Shown here: in pieces, positions 26,151 through 38,600 of the stretch | Numbering within the stretch: position 1 is the first letter of the stretch | Layout: the number at the start of each line of letters is the position of its first letter | Assembly (NCBI RefSeq): GCF_022815905.2 | Contig: NZ_CP119327.1 | Location: forward strand, 434,001-498,000 | Length of the DNA stretch: 64,000 nucleotides | Reading direction: 5' to 3' | Source of the DNA: Staphylococcus sp. NRL 16/872 | Lineage (GTDB): Bacteria > Bacillota > Bacilli > Staphylococcales > Staphylococcaceae | Program-made: the position numbers and the translations under genes | The notes under the pieces: generated by a model | Told to the model about the DNA's origin: nothing | What the model saw: only the letters and a program-made list of their open reading frames with translations | Database searches by the model: none

Positions 26151-26837
26151 ATGGCCACTAAAAAAAGCTACGATTATCAAAGCGCGTTTGATATCATCGG
26201 ACCTGTCATGATGGGACCTTCAAGTTCTCATACAGCAGGTGCTGTTAAAATTGGAAATGCTGCCTATTCAGTATTAGGCAATATACAACCAGAAAAATTA
26301 ACAATTCACTATTATGAATCTTTCGCAAAAACACACCAAGGTCACGGAACTGATTTAGCAGTTATAGGTGGCTCAATGGGTTATAGCACATTTGATAGCC
26401 GTATCAAAGATTCTATAACGATTGCTAAAGATCAAAAAATTGATATAGATATTATTGAAGAAGATGGAGAAAGCATTGGGGAGCATCCTAACTGTGCTTA
26501 CTTAATCGCTGAAGCTAATGGTCGCCATATTGAAGTTATTGGAAACTCAATTGGTGGCGGTACAATTAAACTAAAAAGAATTAGTGTTGAAGGACTAGAA
26601 GTTAACTTTAACCATGGTTTACCTATTTTAGAAATGGACGGCAAAATTGACAAATCTGAAGTCAATCATTTCTTAAATGATATTAGTGAACTTGGTGCAT
26701 CAATTGATGAGGAAATGATCGAAACGGGCAAAGATCATAGTTTAGCGGTTTTACCATTAACTAAAGCATTACCTGAATCAACGTTAAATCAAATTAAAGA
26801 AAAATATAGTCACTTAAACATATCCTATATAAAATAG
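26151..26837 (+). CDS. sdaAB: L-serine dehydratase, iron-sulfur dependent, beta subunit
   Basis: 228 residues. The conserved N-terminal motif GPVMMGPSSSHTAGAVKIG (residues about 18-36) identifies the SdaAB subunit, and the C-terminal third resembles a small ligand-binding (ACT-like) domain. With SdaAA it deaminates L-serine to pyruvate and ammonia, feeding pyruvate metabolism. It lies 2 bases after the PfoR-like gene and 13 bases before sdaAA. Probably repressed by glucose through the cre-like site at the operon start. Confidence 0.94.
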   Translation: MATKKSYDYQSAFDIIGPVMMGPSSSHTAGAVKIGNAAYSVLGNIQPEKLTIHYYESFAKTHQGHGTDLAVIGGSMGYSTFDSRIKDSITIAKDQKIDIDIIEEDGESIGEHPNCAYLIAEANGRHIEVIGNSIGGGTIKLKRISVEGLEVNFNHGLPILEMDGKIDKSEVNHFLNDISELGASIDEEMIETGKDHSLAVLPLTKALPESTLNQIKEKYSHLNISYIK

Positions 26838-26850
26838 AGGGGGATTGAAG

Positions 26851-27750
26851 ATGTTTGATTCAATTAGAGAAACTATAGACTACGCAGTTGAAAACAAAAT
26901 GTCTTTCGCGGATATTATGATTAAAGAAGAGATGGAGCTTTCTGGTAAATCTCGCGAAGAAGTTAGAGAAACAATGAAACAAAACCTAGAAGTTATGCGT
27001 GACGCTGTGAAAAAAGGTACAACAGGTGACGGCGTTGAAAGTGTAACAGGTTATACAGGTCACGATGCAGCAAAAATTCGTGATTATAATGAAAATAACC
27101 GTGCTTTAGCTGGTTATGAAATGATGGAAGCTGTTAAAGGTGCCGTAGCAACAAACGAAGTTAACGCAGCAATGGGTATCATTTGTGCTACACCAACAGC
27201 AGGTTCCTCAGGTACTATTCCTGGCGTATTATTCAAATTAGAAAAAACACATGACTTAACAGAAGATCAAATGATTGATTTCTTATTTGTCGCTTCATTA
27301 TTCGGTCGTGTTATTGCAAATAACGCAAGCGTTGCCGGCGCAACTGGTGGTTGCCAAGCAGAAGTTGGTTCTGCATCAGCAATGGCAGCAGCTTCAGCTG
27401 TAGCAATTACAGGTGGCGAACCAGAAGCATCAGGTCATGCAATGGCATTAGCAATCAGTAACTTATTAGGTCTTGTATGTGACCCAGTAGGTGGATTAGT
27501 TGAAATCCCATGCGTAATGCGTAACGCAATTGGTTCTGGTAACGCATTAATTTCAGCTGACTTAGCATTAGCTGGCGTAGAAAGCCGTATCCCAGTTGAC
27601 GAAGTTATCGAAGCAATGGATAAAATTGGTCGTGGCTTACCAGCAGAACTTAGAGAAACTGGTCTTGGTGGCTTAGCAGGTACACCAACTGGTGAAGCAA
27701 TTAAGAAAAAAATCTTTGCCGATGCAGCAGAAAATCCAGTTAAAAACTAA
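26851..27750 (+). CDS. sdaAA: L-serine dehydratase, iron-sulfur dependent, alpha subunit
   Basis: 299 residues. Start at ATG 26851 with GAGGGGG 7 bases upstream; an in-frame TTG at 26845 lies too close to that site. Cysteines expected to hold the 4Fe-4S cluster are visible in GIICATPTAGSSGTIPG, ATGGCQAEVGSA, LVCDPVGG and VEIPCVMRNA. It is the catalytic subunit of the oxygen-sensitive serine dehydratase. It is the last gene of the operon and is followed by a terminator. Confidence 0.95.
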   Translation: MFDSIRETIDYAVENKMSFADIMIKEEMELSGKSREEVRETMKQNLEVMRDAVKKGTTGDGVESVTGYTGHDAAKIRDYNENNRALAGYEMMEAVKGAVATNEVNAAMGIICATPTAGSSGTIPGVLFKLEKTHDLTEDQMIDFLFVASLFGRVIANNASVAGATGGCQAEVGSASAMAAASAVAITGGEPEASGHAMALAISNLLGLVCDPVGGLVEIPCVMRNAIGSGNALISADLALAGVESRIPVDEVIEAMDKIGRGLPAELRETGLGGLAGTPTGEAIKKKIFADAAENPVKN

Positions 27751-27773
27751 TTTTTATTGAATAATAGAAGTAG

Positions 27774-27817
27774 ACCATTCTTGAATGCGCTTTAGTCATT
27801 CGAGAATGGTTTTTTTA
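27774..27817 (+). terminator. Terminator of the serine dehydratase operon
   Basis: ACCATTCTTGAATG and CATTCGAGAATGGT form a 14-bp stem (one G-T pair), followed by TTTTTTT. Confidence 0.92.
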
Positions 27818-27937
27818 TTTGTTTTAGAAAAGGTAGTCCCAAATATACAAAACCTTAAAAATAATTTACAGAAAATTAAAAAAGTTATTGCAAAATTTCA
27901 CTCTTGTGTATAAAATAGCTCCAAAGGGGCTGATGAT

Positions 27938-28168
27938 ATGCTTAGATTATGTATCATCTTTTTAGTATTTGTCATTAACACAACGATTACACATTATTTC
28001 ACAGTGAAGGGAACTTGGGAGAATCTCTTATTTGAATCAATGTCTTTAAGCATGATTTTAGTGTTTCTGTTTTATTATGTGGGTTTTGTTATTGAGGAGA
28101 AAAAGAGGAAACAAATAGAAGAGTTACAAGAAAAACTATTTACATTTCAAAAACAAGTGGACGAATAA
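27938..28168 (+). CDS. Small two-helix membrane protein
   Basis: 76 residues. Two membrane helices (residues about 2-18 and 33-52) are followed by a charged, coiled-coil-like tail (EEKKRKQIEELQEKLFTFQKQ). The upstream AAAGGGGC serves as ribosome site. It has its own terminator, whose left arm overlaps the last codons. I do not recognise a family; the position between the serine dehydratase and sortase regions gives no functional hint. Confidence 0.7.
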   Translation: MLRLCIIFLVFVINTTITHYFTVKGTWENLLFESMSLSMILVFLFYYVGFVIEEKKRKQIEELQEKLFTFQKQVDE

Positions 28169-28188
28169 CCGTTCACTTGTTTTTTATG
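28150..28188 (+). terminator. Terminator of the small membrane protein gene
   Basis: AAAACAAGTG...CACTTGTTTTTTAT, with the left arm inside the final codons of the gene. Confidence 0.78.
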
Positions 28189-28211
28189 ACTGAGAGAAAT
28201 TGAGATATAGA

Positions 28212-28706
28212 TTATTTGTCGAATAGGTCATATTGATAAAAAGCAAGGTCAAGCCAACGTTCAAATTTATATCCTACATTTTTTATTGTACCTGAATGAG
28301 TAAATCCGAATTTTTCATGCAATTTAATGCTACCCTCGTTTGAAGCATCTATTCCTGCAATGATAGTGCGATAATTTCTTTGTTTGGCATCTTTTATTAA
28401 ATGACTAAGCAGTTGTGAAGCAATGCCTTTTCCACGATAACACTTATCTACATAAATCGAATGCTCAATTGAATATAAATAAGCTGGCCAATTTCTAAAT
28501 TGTCCATATGTAGCAAATCCAACTACTTTCTTATCTCGTTCATAAACAAAGATAGGCTCATTTGCGAGTATTTTAGTTTCAAACCAACTTTCACGTTCTT
28601 GCAACGTTTGTGCCTCATAAGTATAAACTGCCGTTGTATTTAAGATAGCCTCATTATAAATATCTAGTATAGCTTCTAAATCTTGTCTTTTAGCATTTCT
28701 AATCAA
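28212..28706 (-). CDS. GNAT acetyltransferase, phosphinothricin-acetyltransferase-like
   Basis: 164 residues from a TTG that has TAGGTG about 6 bases upstream; this yields MIRNAKRQDLEAIL, a typical GNAT beginning, whereas the longer frame to 28733 lacks a ribosome site. The acetyl-CoA loop YRGKGIASQLLSHLI (near residue 97), ASNEGSIKLHEKFGFTHSG (near residue 128) and the substrate-side ILNTTAVYTYE segment are those of the PAT/YwnH group. It acetylates a small amine; the natural substrate is unknown. It lies divergent from srtA, in the place where S. aureus also has such a gene, as I recall. Confidence 0.87.
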   Translation of the reverse strand: MIRNAKRQDLEAILDIYNEAILNTTAVYTYEAQTLQERESWFETKILANEPIFVYERDKKVVGFATYGQFRNWPAYLYSIEHSIYVDKCYRGKGIASQLLSHLIKDAKQRNYRTIIAGIDASNEGSIKLHEKFGFTHSGTIKNVGYKFERWLDLAFYQYDLFDK

Positions 28707-28874
28707 GTCTTCACCTACTTTAGTATTTTTCATTATTTTAAAAGGTTGAACCTATATAGAGCAAATGTTTGTGATAAAACCTTACAATTAAACTGAAAAA
28801 ATTAAATTAAAATAGTGGTTTAAAAGTGATATACTATGAGCAAATAGCGACAAGTTTAAAGGAGTACCTACACA

Positions 28875-29483
28875 ATGAAGAATTGGACAAGCCATTTGAT
28901 GACTATTATAGGTATCATCTTAATTCTAGTGGCAGCATATTTATTTGCCAAACCACATATAGACAATTATCTACATGAAAAAGATAATGATAATAAAATT
29001 GAGCAATATGATAACAATGATAAAAAAGAAGCAACCCAAAAAGAAACGCCGACTATTCCTAAAGATAAATCAAAAATGGCAGGTTACATAACTATTCCAG
29101 ATGCAGAAATTAAAGAACCAGTCTATCCTGGACCAGCAACGCCAGAACAATTAAATCGTGGCGTAAGTTTTGCGGAAGAAAATGAAAAATTAGACGATCA
29201 AAATATTTCAATAGCTGGCCACACCTTTATTGATCGTCCACATTATCAATTCACTAACTTAAAAGCTGCTAAAAAAGGAAGCAAAGTCTACTTTAAAGTG
29301 GGTAATGAAACGCGTAAGTATAAAATGACAAGTATCCGTGACGTGAACCCAGATGAAGTCAAAGTCTTAGATGAACATAAAGGTGAAACCAATCAATTAA
29401 CATTAATCACTTGCGATGACTATAACGAACAAACAGGCATATGGGAAAAACGTAAAATCTTCGTAGCAAAACAAATTAACTAA
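28875..29483 (+). CDS. srtA: Sortase A
   Basis: 202 residues, very like S. aureus SrtA (206) over its whole length as I remember it. The N-terminal membrane helix spans about residues 8-26, followed by a charged linker and the sortase barrel. The catalytic His is in SIAGHTFIDRP near residue 116, the Cys in TLITCDDYNEQTG near residue 180, and the Arg in WEKRKIF near residue 193. It cleaves LPXTG signals between Thr and Gly and links the protein to lipid II. AAAGGAG precedes the ATG. A terminator follows, so it is not co-transcribed with the giant LPXTG gene that begins 190 bases later. Confidence 0.97.
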   Translation: MKNWTSHLMTIIGIILILVAAYLFAKPHIDNYLHEKDNDNKIEQYDNNDKKEATQKETPTIPKDKSKMAGYITIPDAEIKEPVYPGPATPEQLNRGVSFAEENEKLDDQNISIAGHTFIDRPHYQFTNLKAAKKGSKVYFKVGNETRKYKMTSIRDVNPDEVKVLDEHKGETNQLTLITCDDYNEQTGIWEKRKIFVAKQIN

Positions 29484-29533
29484 AAAACTTCAATTAGAGA
29501 GGGCAACCCCATCTTCTCTAATTGAAGTTTTTT
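29484..29533 (+). terminator. Terminator of srtA
   Basis: AAAACTTCAATTAGAGA...TCTCTAATTGAAGTTTT, a 17-bp perfect stem followed by TTC. Confidence 0.92.
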
Positions 29534-29596
29534 CGTATTAAGAAACAAGGAAATTAAATAGTATAATTTTATTAATAATATGCATTTAATATAGTA

Positions 29597-29625
29597 TTGT
29601 TATAAATATAAAATAATGCTATTAT
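29597..29625 (+). promoter_or_regulatory. Promoter of the giant surface protein gene
   Basis: TTGTTA (29597-29602), a 17-base spacer and TATTAT (29620-29625) lie about 45 bases before the TTG start. It separates the gene from srtA transcription. Confidence 0.65.
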
Positions 29626-29671
29626 TAAATGAGATTTACCATTCAGAATTTACACCAAGGAAGTGACATCA

Positions 29672-32600
29672 TTGAAAGAAAAATCTAACAATAAAATAGG
29701 TCCGTTTCTAAATAGACATAATAATTATTCTATTAGAAAATTTACTATTGGTACGGCTTCGATTCTCGTAGGGACTACTTTAATTTTTGGTTTGAGTAAT
29801 GAAGCGCAAGCCCAAAGTAATGATGGAAGTAAACAAGCTATTGAACAATCCTCTGATGAACAAGCGATTGCACCACCTCAGACAAACGAATCCCAAAATA
29901 ACACGGAAGTTAAAAAAATTGAACAAAAACCAAACGTAGATGAAGAATCAGTCAATGCATCTTCTACTACAAAAGAAACCCAAGATAATAAAGTAGATAA
30001 AACAAAAATAAATGATAATAACGAAGTTTCGGATGAACATAAAGAAGTTGAAAAATCTGATAATTCTAAAAAAGAAGATGTTAAAGTAGAAAAAGTTGAT
30101 AATAAAGAGAAAGTTAAACAAGAAGAAAGTAAAGATTCTTCAAATTCAACAAAAGAAACTAAAAAAGATTTACACTATCAAGACAATACTAGAGAAAGAG
30201 CAGCTAGTTTAGAAGCAACTTATCCTAGTGGCGACGTAGAAGTAGATACTTCGGCTATTCCAGAAGCACCACAAGAGTTTATAACTCAATACAACAAATC
30301 TACTAATCGTGAAAAATTGATACATGATTTACTAACTGATTCATATGATGAAGCAGATGTTGCAGAAATACTAAAACGTGTAAATATCAATCTTAATAAT
30401 ACAACTGCACAAGAAGCATTTAAAGCAATTATGTCAGCAGGAATTAAATATGCGAATGAACAAACATCTCGTTACAGCGTCTATGCCGTAACTCCAAGTA
30501 GTTCAAATAAAATAAACAACCAAAATGTTAATTCAGTAGCTGATTTAAAAAGAATAGTTGGCGTTAACCCACAAAATGGTCTAACTATTACAGGTAGAGG
30601 TCATACAGCAGTAGATCAAGCCCCGGTTAATTATACTTTACATGCACAACCTAATCGCCGAAATAATACTATGGATTTCACTGTAACGTGGAAAGTCGAT
30701 CCTTCAGCATCCGAACATGCTCATATGGCAGAATTAGCAGGATTTAATTTCGGTTCTGGATATAATGTCCCTAGTACTATAACTGGTTCTTACACTACAA
30801 CTGGTGGACGCACTATATCAAATAATATGAATATGGTTACACAAGGACGCTTTAATTACCCTAAAGGCTATGTATTTACTTCAAGACTTCAAATAACAAG
30901 ACTATTCGTAAATAATGGTGGACGTATTGAGTATCGATTTAGCCTTCCGGTTCGAAATTGGAATGGAGACTTAGGTTTCAATGGATATGTTGACATGTTT
31001 ACTGATGGAGAGGAAAATCCTACTTCTCAATTTAATCCTTCATCTTTCCAAAATTATTTTTATGAGGAAGGTAAAGTACAAGGTGATGGAAATGTCGATG
31101 CTCATATAGTCTCAACTGATGATGCTTCGGATGTACAAGTAGTACCATTCCAAACTGAATATGTAGTATCTAAAGATGTACCGGTTGGTCAACAAGTCGT
31201 TCAAAGAGAAGGACGAAATGGTAAACACGGCACATTATATACTTCTGTAAGTTATAATAATCAATTTATAGGTCGATTTGTCAAACAAACTTATGATGAA
31301 GCCCCTGTAAATAGAATTGTAGCTATCGGTGTGGGTGCAGTTAATGATTCCAACCTTAGTGGACCATTAGCACCAATTATTGAACCACAATTATCTGGTG
31401 CTAATACTGTTAGTGGTGAAACAAGTCCCAATGCACAATTAGCTATTTATGTAGCAGGTAGAGAATATCATACTACAGCTGATAGCAATGGACGTTTCAA
31501 CTTGAATTTGCCAAATTATTCTTTACAAGAAGGTGATCGCATTTCAGCTATTGCGACACTAGATGGTAAAAAAAGTAGCCCAGGTAAAACAATTGTCCCT
31601 AGAGATGGTAGAACACCTAACCTTAATACTAATGTTCAACGTGGTGTAGATAATAATAGAAAACCAGGAAGCTGGGTAACGATTACTAATGCGACTACTG
31701 GTCAACAAATTAGCCGTTTCTTTGTGCCAGATGGTTTACCGGGTCAAGATGGTCGTTCAATAACAATAACTGATGAACACTTAGATCCATCTACTGGAGA
31801 ACGCGTCATTATATTTAGCGATGGTAGAACTATACGTATTCCTAAAGGCGAAAAAGGCGACAAGGGTGATAAAGGTGATCGTGGTCAAACTGGTGCAACA
31901 GGAGCTCGTGGTCCACAAGGAGCAGCAGGCCACTCAATTACAATTACTAGTACGACTGTAGATTCAGACGGTAATACTATCGTACATTTCAGTGATCGTA
32001 CTACGCTTAAAATACCTAAAGGACCTAAAGGCGATAAAGGCGATCGCGGTCAAACTGGAGCACGAGGACCACAAGGCCCTGCAGGTCAATCAATAACAAT
32101 TACAAACATATCTAAAGATAATGATGGAAATACTACTGTTGAATTTAGTGATCATTCTTCAATGATCATTCCAGCTGGTGTTCGAGGTCAAGATGGTACA
32201 TCAATTGGTATCAAAACGATTTCAACACAAACTAATGGAGATACAGTCGTAACCTTTACAGATGGTAAGACTATGACAATTCCAAAAGGTGCAAAAGGGG
32301 ATAAAGGTGATCGTGGACAAGCTGGTGCACGTGGAGCTGATGGTCATTCAATTACTATTACTAGTAATACCGTAGAAGCAAATGGTGACCGTAGAATTGT
32401 ATTTTCTGATCATACTACTCTAGTTATTCCTAAAGGAGATAAGGGTGATAAAGGGGACAATGGAACATCTATTGGTATAACAAATATTGATACTGATTCA
32501 GCAGGAAATAAAGTTGTTCATTTTACAGATGGAAAAATAATGATAGTACCAAAAGGCGACAATGGTACTTCAATAGGAATTCAAACTATCATTCCACAAA

Positions 32601-35600
32601 CAAGTGGAGACATAGTCGTAACCTTTACAGATGGAAAAACAATGACAATACCTAAGGGCGCTAAAGGTGATCGAGGCGATAATGGTACATCAATAGGTAT
32701 CACTAGAATCGAAACAGATAGAGCAGGAAATAAAGTAGTCCATTTTTCAGATGGTAAAACAATGACAATCCCTAAAGGTCATGATGGAACATCAATTGGT
32801 ATACGTTCAATTACATCTCAAGAGAATGGGGATACAATCGTAACCTTTACAGACGGTAAAACAATGACAATACCTAAAGGAGCTAAAGGTGATCGTGGTG
32901 AAGATGGTGCAAACGGTCAATCAATTACTATTATTAGTAATATAGTAGAGCCAAATGGAGATCGTAAAATTGTTTTCTCAGATAATACGTGCTTAATCAT
33001 ACCTAAGGGTGACAAAGGTGATAAAGGTGATAAAGGCGACAATGGAACATCTATTGGTATAACAAACATTGAGATTGATGTGACAGGCAATCAAGTTGTT
33101 CATTTTACAGATGGAAAAACAATGATAGTTCCTAAAGGAGATAAGGGTGACAAAGGTGACAATGGAACATCAATAGGAATTCAAACAATTACATCACATT
33201 TTAATGGAGATACAGTTGTAACCTTTACAGACGGTAAGACAATGATAATTCCTAAGGGAGCTAAAGGTGACAAAGGTGATAAAGGTGAAGTTGGAGCACG
33301 TGGTGCAGACGGACATTCTATCACTATTATAAGTAGAACCATCGAACCAAATGGAGATCGTAAAATTGTTTTCTCAGATAATACATGTTTAATCATACCT
33401 AAGGGTGATAAAGGTGATCGAGGTGACAATGGAACTTCAATAAGTATTACGACTATTGATACTGATACAACAGGCAATAAAGTAGTTCATTTCAGCGATG
33501 GAAAAACAATGATAGTTCCAAAAGGCCAAGATGGCACATCTATTGGCATTCAAACAACAACAAAATCATCAAATGGAGATACCATAATTACATTTACCAA
33601 TGGAAAAACAATCACAATTCCGAAAGGTGACAAAGGTGATCGAGGTGATAATGGAACTTCAATTGGTATAACAAATATTGAAACGAATACTTCCGGTGAT
33701 AAAGTTGTTCATTTTACAGATGGAAAAACAATGATTGTACCAAAAGGCCAAGATGGCACATCGATTGGTATACGAACAATCACACCACAAGCCAATGGGG
33801 ATACAGTCGTAATCTTTACAGATGGCAAGACAATGACGATTCGTAAGGGTGATAAAGGTGACCGAGGTGAAGTCGGGGCACGAGGCGCAGATGGTCACTC
33901 AATTACAATCACAAGTAATACCGTTACATCAAATGGCGACCGCAGAATTGTGTTCTCAGATAATACATCGGTTATTATTCCGAAAGGCGATAAAGGTGAT
34001 AAAGGTGACCGAGGCGACAACGGTACATCAATTGGTATCCAAACAATCACACCACAAGCCAATGGAGATACAGTCGTAATCTTTACAGATGGCAAGACAA
34101 TGACGATTCATAAAGGTGATAAAGGTGATCGAGGAGAAGTTGGAGCACGAGGTGCAGATGGTCACTCAATTACAATCACAAGTAATACCGTTACATCAAA
34201 TGGTGATCGTAGAATTGTGTTCTCAGATAATACATCGGTTATTATTCCGAAAGGTGATAAAGGTGATAAAGGTGACCGAGGTGACAATGGTACCTCAGTT
34301 GGTATAACAAATATTGAAACTGATATTTCGGGAAATAAAATTGTTCACTTTACAGATGGTAAAGCAATGACGATTCCAAAAGGCCAAGATGGTATATCGA
34401 TTGGTATTCTTTCTATTAAATCACAAGAAAATGGAGACACAGTTGTAACCTTTACAGATGGAAAAACAATGACAATACCAAAAGGAGCAAAAGGTGATCG
34501 AGGAGAAGTTGGAGCACGAGGTGCAGATGGTCATTCAATTACAATCACAAGTAATATAGTAAAATCTAACGGCGACCGTAAAATTACTTTTTCTGATAAT
34601 ACATCTATTATTATTCCTAAAGGTGATAAAGGTGACCGAGGCGATAATGGTACTTCTATCAGTATTACCCAAATTGAAACTGCTACGAATGGTAATAAAA
34701 TTGTTCATTTTAGTGATGGTAAAGTTATGGAAATTCCTAAAGGTGAACGTGGAGAAACAGGCCATGATGGAACATCAATTACTATTACGAATATAAGCAC
34801 TGATGAATCTGATAATACGATTGTTCATTTCAGTGACGGTAAATCTATCAGTATTCCTAAAGGTCAAGAAGGACGTTCTATTGGTATTCAAAATATAAGT
34901 AAAAATGCGCAAGGCGACACAGTTGTAACCTTTACAGATGGTAAATCAATCACTATACCAAAAGGTGAACGTGGAGAAAAAGGTCAGGACGGACAAAATG
35001 GTCACGATGGTAAATCAATCGTAATTACCGATACACATATAGATGAAGTAGGAAATACAATAATTACATTTAATGACGGTAGAAGCATCACAATACCGAA
35101 AGGCCAAGATGGTCATTCAATTGAAATTCAATCAGTTGATAGAAATCAACAAGGTGATACAGTTATTGTATTTACAAATGGAAAATCAGTGACCATTCCT
35201 AAAGGCGACCGTGGAGAAAAAGGTCATGATGGAATTTCTATAAGTATTACAAGTACAGAAACTGATAGCTCAGGTAATACAATAGTTCATTTTAGTGATG
35301 GTAGAAGTATAACAATACCTAAAGGTCATGATGGTCAGTCAGTCGGCATTAAAACAACTACAACATTACCAAGTGGCGATACTTTAGTGACATTTACAGA
35401 TGGTAAGTCGATTACAATACCGAAAGGAGAAAAAGGACAAGACGGCCATTCAATAACTATTTTAAGTAATACAGTTGAACAAAATGGTGATCGAAAAGTT
35501 ACTTTCTCTGATAATACATCTATCATTATTCCTAAAGGAGACAAAGGTGACCGAGGAGAAAATGGCCGAGATGGTCAATCAATCGTAATAACAGATTCAC

Positions 35601-38600
35601 ATGTAGATAGCGTAGGCAACACAGTGATTACGTTCAACGATGGACGTTCAATTACATTACCAAAAGGTCAAGACGGTTACTCAATTGGCATTCAAACTAC
35701 AACAAAATCACCAAATGGAGATACAGTGATCACATTTACAGATGGTAAAACAATCACAATACCAAAAGGTGAAAAAGGTGAAAACGGACGAGACGGTCAA
35801 AATGGCACGTCGATTACAATTACAACAACAGGCACAGATAGTGCAGGTAACACTGTAATTACATTTAGCGATGGCAAAACAGTAACTGTACCAAAAGGCC
35901 AAGATGGCCACTCAATCGGTATCCAAGCCATCACACAAAATACGGCTGGTGATACAGTAGTAACATTCACCGATGGTAAGTCAATGACAATACCAAAAGG
36001 TAGAGATGGCCAAAACGGTAGAGATGGTCAATCAATCGTAGTCACAAATACCCATACCGACGGTTCAGGTAATACAGTGATTACGTTCAATGATGGACGT
36101 TCAATTACATTACCAAAAGGTCAAGATGGTCACTCAGTCGGTATCCAAGCCATCACACAAAATACAGCTGGCGATACAATAGTGACATTTACCGATGGTA
36201 AGTCAATGACAATACCAAAAGGTCGAGATGGCCAAAATGGACGTGATGGCCAATCAATCGTAATCACAAATACCCATACAGATGGTTCAGGTAATACAGT
36301 GATTACGTTCAACGACGGACGTTCAATAACATTACCGAAAGGTCAAGATGGTCACTCAATTGGTATTCAAACAACATCGAAATCTCCAAACGGAGATATA
36401 GTGGTTAGATTTACAGATGGTAAAACAATCACAATACCGAAAGGTGATAGAGGTGAAAACGGTCGAGACGGTCAAAATGGCACATCGATTACAATTACAA
36501 CAACAGGCACAGATAGTGCAGGAAATACTGTCATTACATTTAGTGATGGCAAAACAGTAACTGTACCAAAAGGCCAAGATGGCCACTCAATTGGTATCCA
36601 AGCCATCACACAAAATACGGCTGGCGATACCGTAGTGACATTTACCGACGGTAAGTCAATGACAATACCAAAAGGTAGAGATGGCCAAAACGGTAGAGAT
36701 GGTCAATCAATCGTAATCACAGATACCCATACAGATGGCTCAGGTAACACAGTAATCACGTTCAATGATGGACGCTCAATAACATTACCGAAAGGTCAAG
36801 ACGGTCAATCAATTGGTATTCAAACAACAGCGAAATCACCAAATGGAGATACCGTGATTACATTTACGGATGGTAAAACAATCACAATACCGAAAGGTGA
36901 CAAAGGTGACCGAGGAGAAAATGGTCGAGATGGCCAAAATGGTACATCGATTACAATTACAACTACAAGCACAGATAGTGCAGGAAATACTGTCATTACA
37001 TTTAGCGATGGCAAAACAGTAACTGTACCAAAAGGTCAAGATGGCCACTCAATTGGTATCCAAGCCATCACACAAAATACGGCTGGTGATACAGTAGTAA
37101 CATTCACCGACGGTAAGTCAATGACAATACCAAAAGGTAGAGATGGCCAAAACGGACATGACGGCCAAAATGGTCGAGATGGTCAATCAATTGTAATCAC
37201 AAATACTCATATCGACGGTTCAGGTAATACAGTGATTACGTTCAATGATGGACGTTCAATAACATTACCGAAAGGTCAAGACGGTCAATCAATTGGCATT
37301 CAAACAACAGCGAAATCACCAAACGGCGATACAGTGATCACATTTACAGATGGTAAAACAATCACAATACCGAAAGGTGATAGAGGTGAAAACGGCCGAG
37401 ACGGTCAAAATGGCACATCGATTACAATTACAACTACAGGCACAGATAGTGCAGGAAATACTGTCATTACATTTAGCGATGGTAAAACAGTAACCGTGCC
37501 AAAAGGTCAAGATGGCCACTCAGTCGGTATCCAAGCCATCACACAAAATACAGCTGGCGATACAATAGTGACATTTACCGATGGTAAGTCAATGACAATA
37601 CCAAAAGGTCGAGATGGCCAAAACGGTAGAGATGGTCAATCAATCGTAATCACAAATACCCATACAGACAGTTCAGGTAATACAGTGATTACGTTCAACG
37701 ACGGACGTTCAATAACATTACCGAAAGGTCAAGATGGTCACTCAATTGGTATTCAAACAACAACAAAATCATCAAATGGAGATACCGTGATCACATTTAC
37801 AGATGGTAAAACAATCACAATACCGAAAGGTGACAAAGGTGACCGAGGAGAAAATGGCCGAGACGGTCAAAATGGCACATCGATTACAATTACAACAACA
37901 GGCACAGATAGTGCAGGTAATACTATCATTACATTTAGTGATGGCAAAACAGTAACCGTGCCAAAAGGTCAAGATGGTCAATCAATCGGTATCCAAACCA
38001 TCACACAAAATACAGCTGGTGATACAGTAGTAACATTCACCGATGGTAAGTCAATGACAATACCAAAAGGTCGAGATGGCCAAAACGGTAGAGATGGTCA
38101 ATCAATCGTAATCACAGATACCCATACAGACGGTTCAGGTAATACAGTGATTACGTTCAACGACGGACATACAATAACCTTACCGAAAGGTCAAGATGGT
38201 CACTCAATTGGTATTCAAACAACATCGAAATCACCAAACGGAGATACAGTGGTTACATTTACAGATGGTAAAACAATCACAATACCAAAAGGTGAAAAAG
38301 GTGAAAACGGCACATCGATTACGATTACAACTACAAGCACAGATAGTGCAGGTAATACTGTCATTACATTTAGCGATGGTAAAACAGTAACCGTGCCAAA
38401 AGGTCAAGATGGCCACTCAATTGGTATCCAAGCCATCACACAAAATACAGCTGGCGATACAGTAGTAACATTTACCGATGGTAAGTCAATGACAATACCA
38501 AAAGGTAGAGATGGCCAAAACGGTAGAGATGGTCGATCAATCGTAATCACAAATACCCATACCGACGGTTCAGGTAATACAGTGATTACGTTCAATGATG

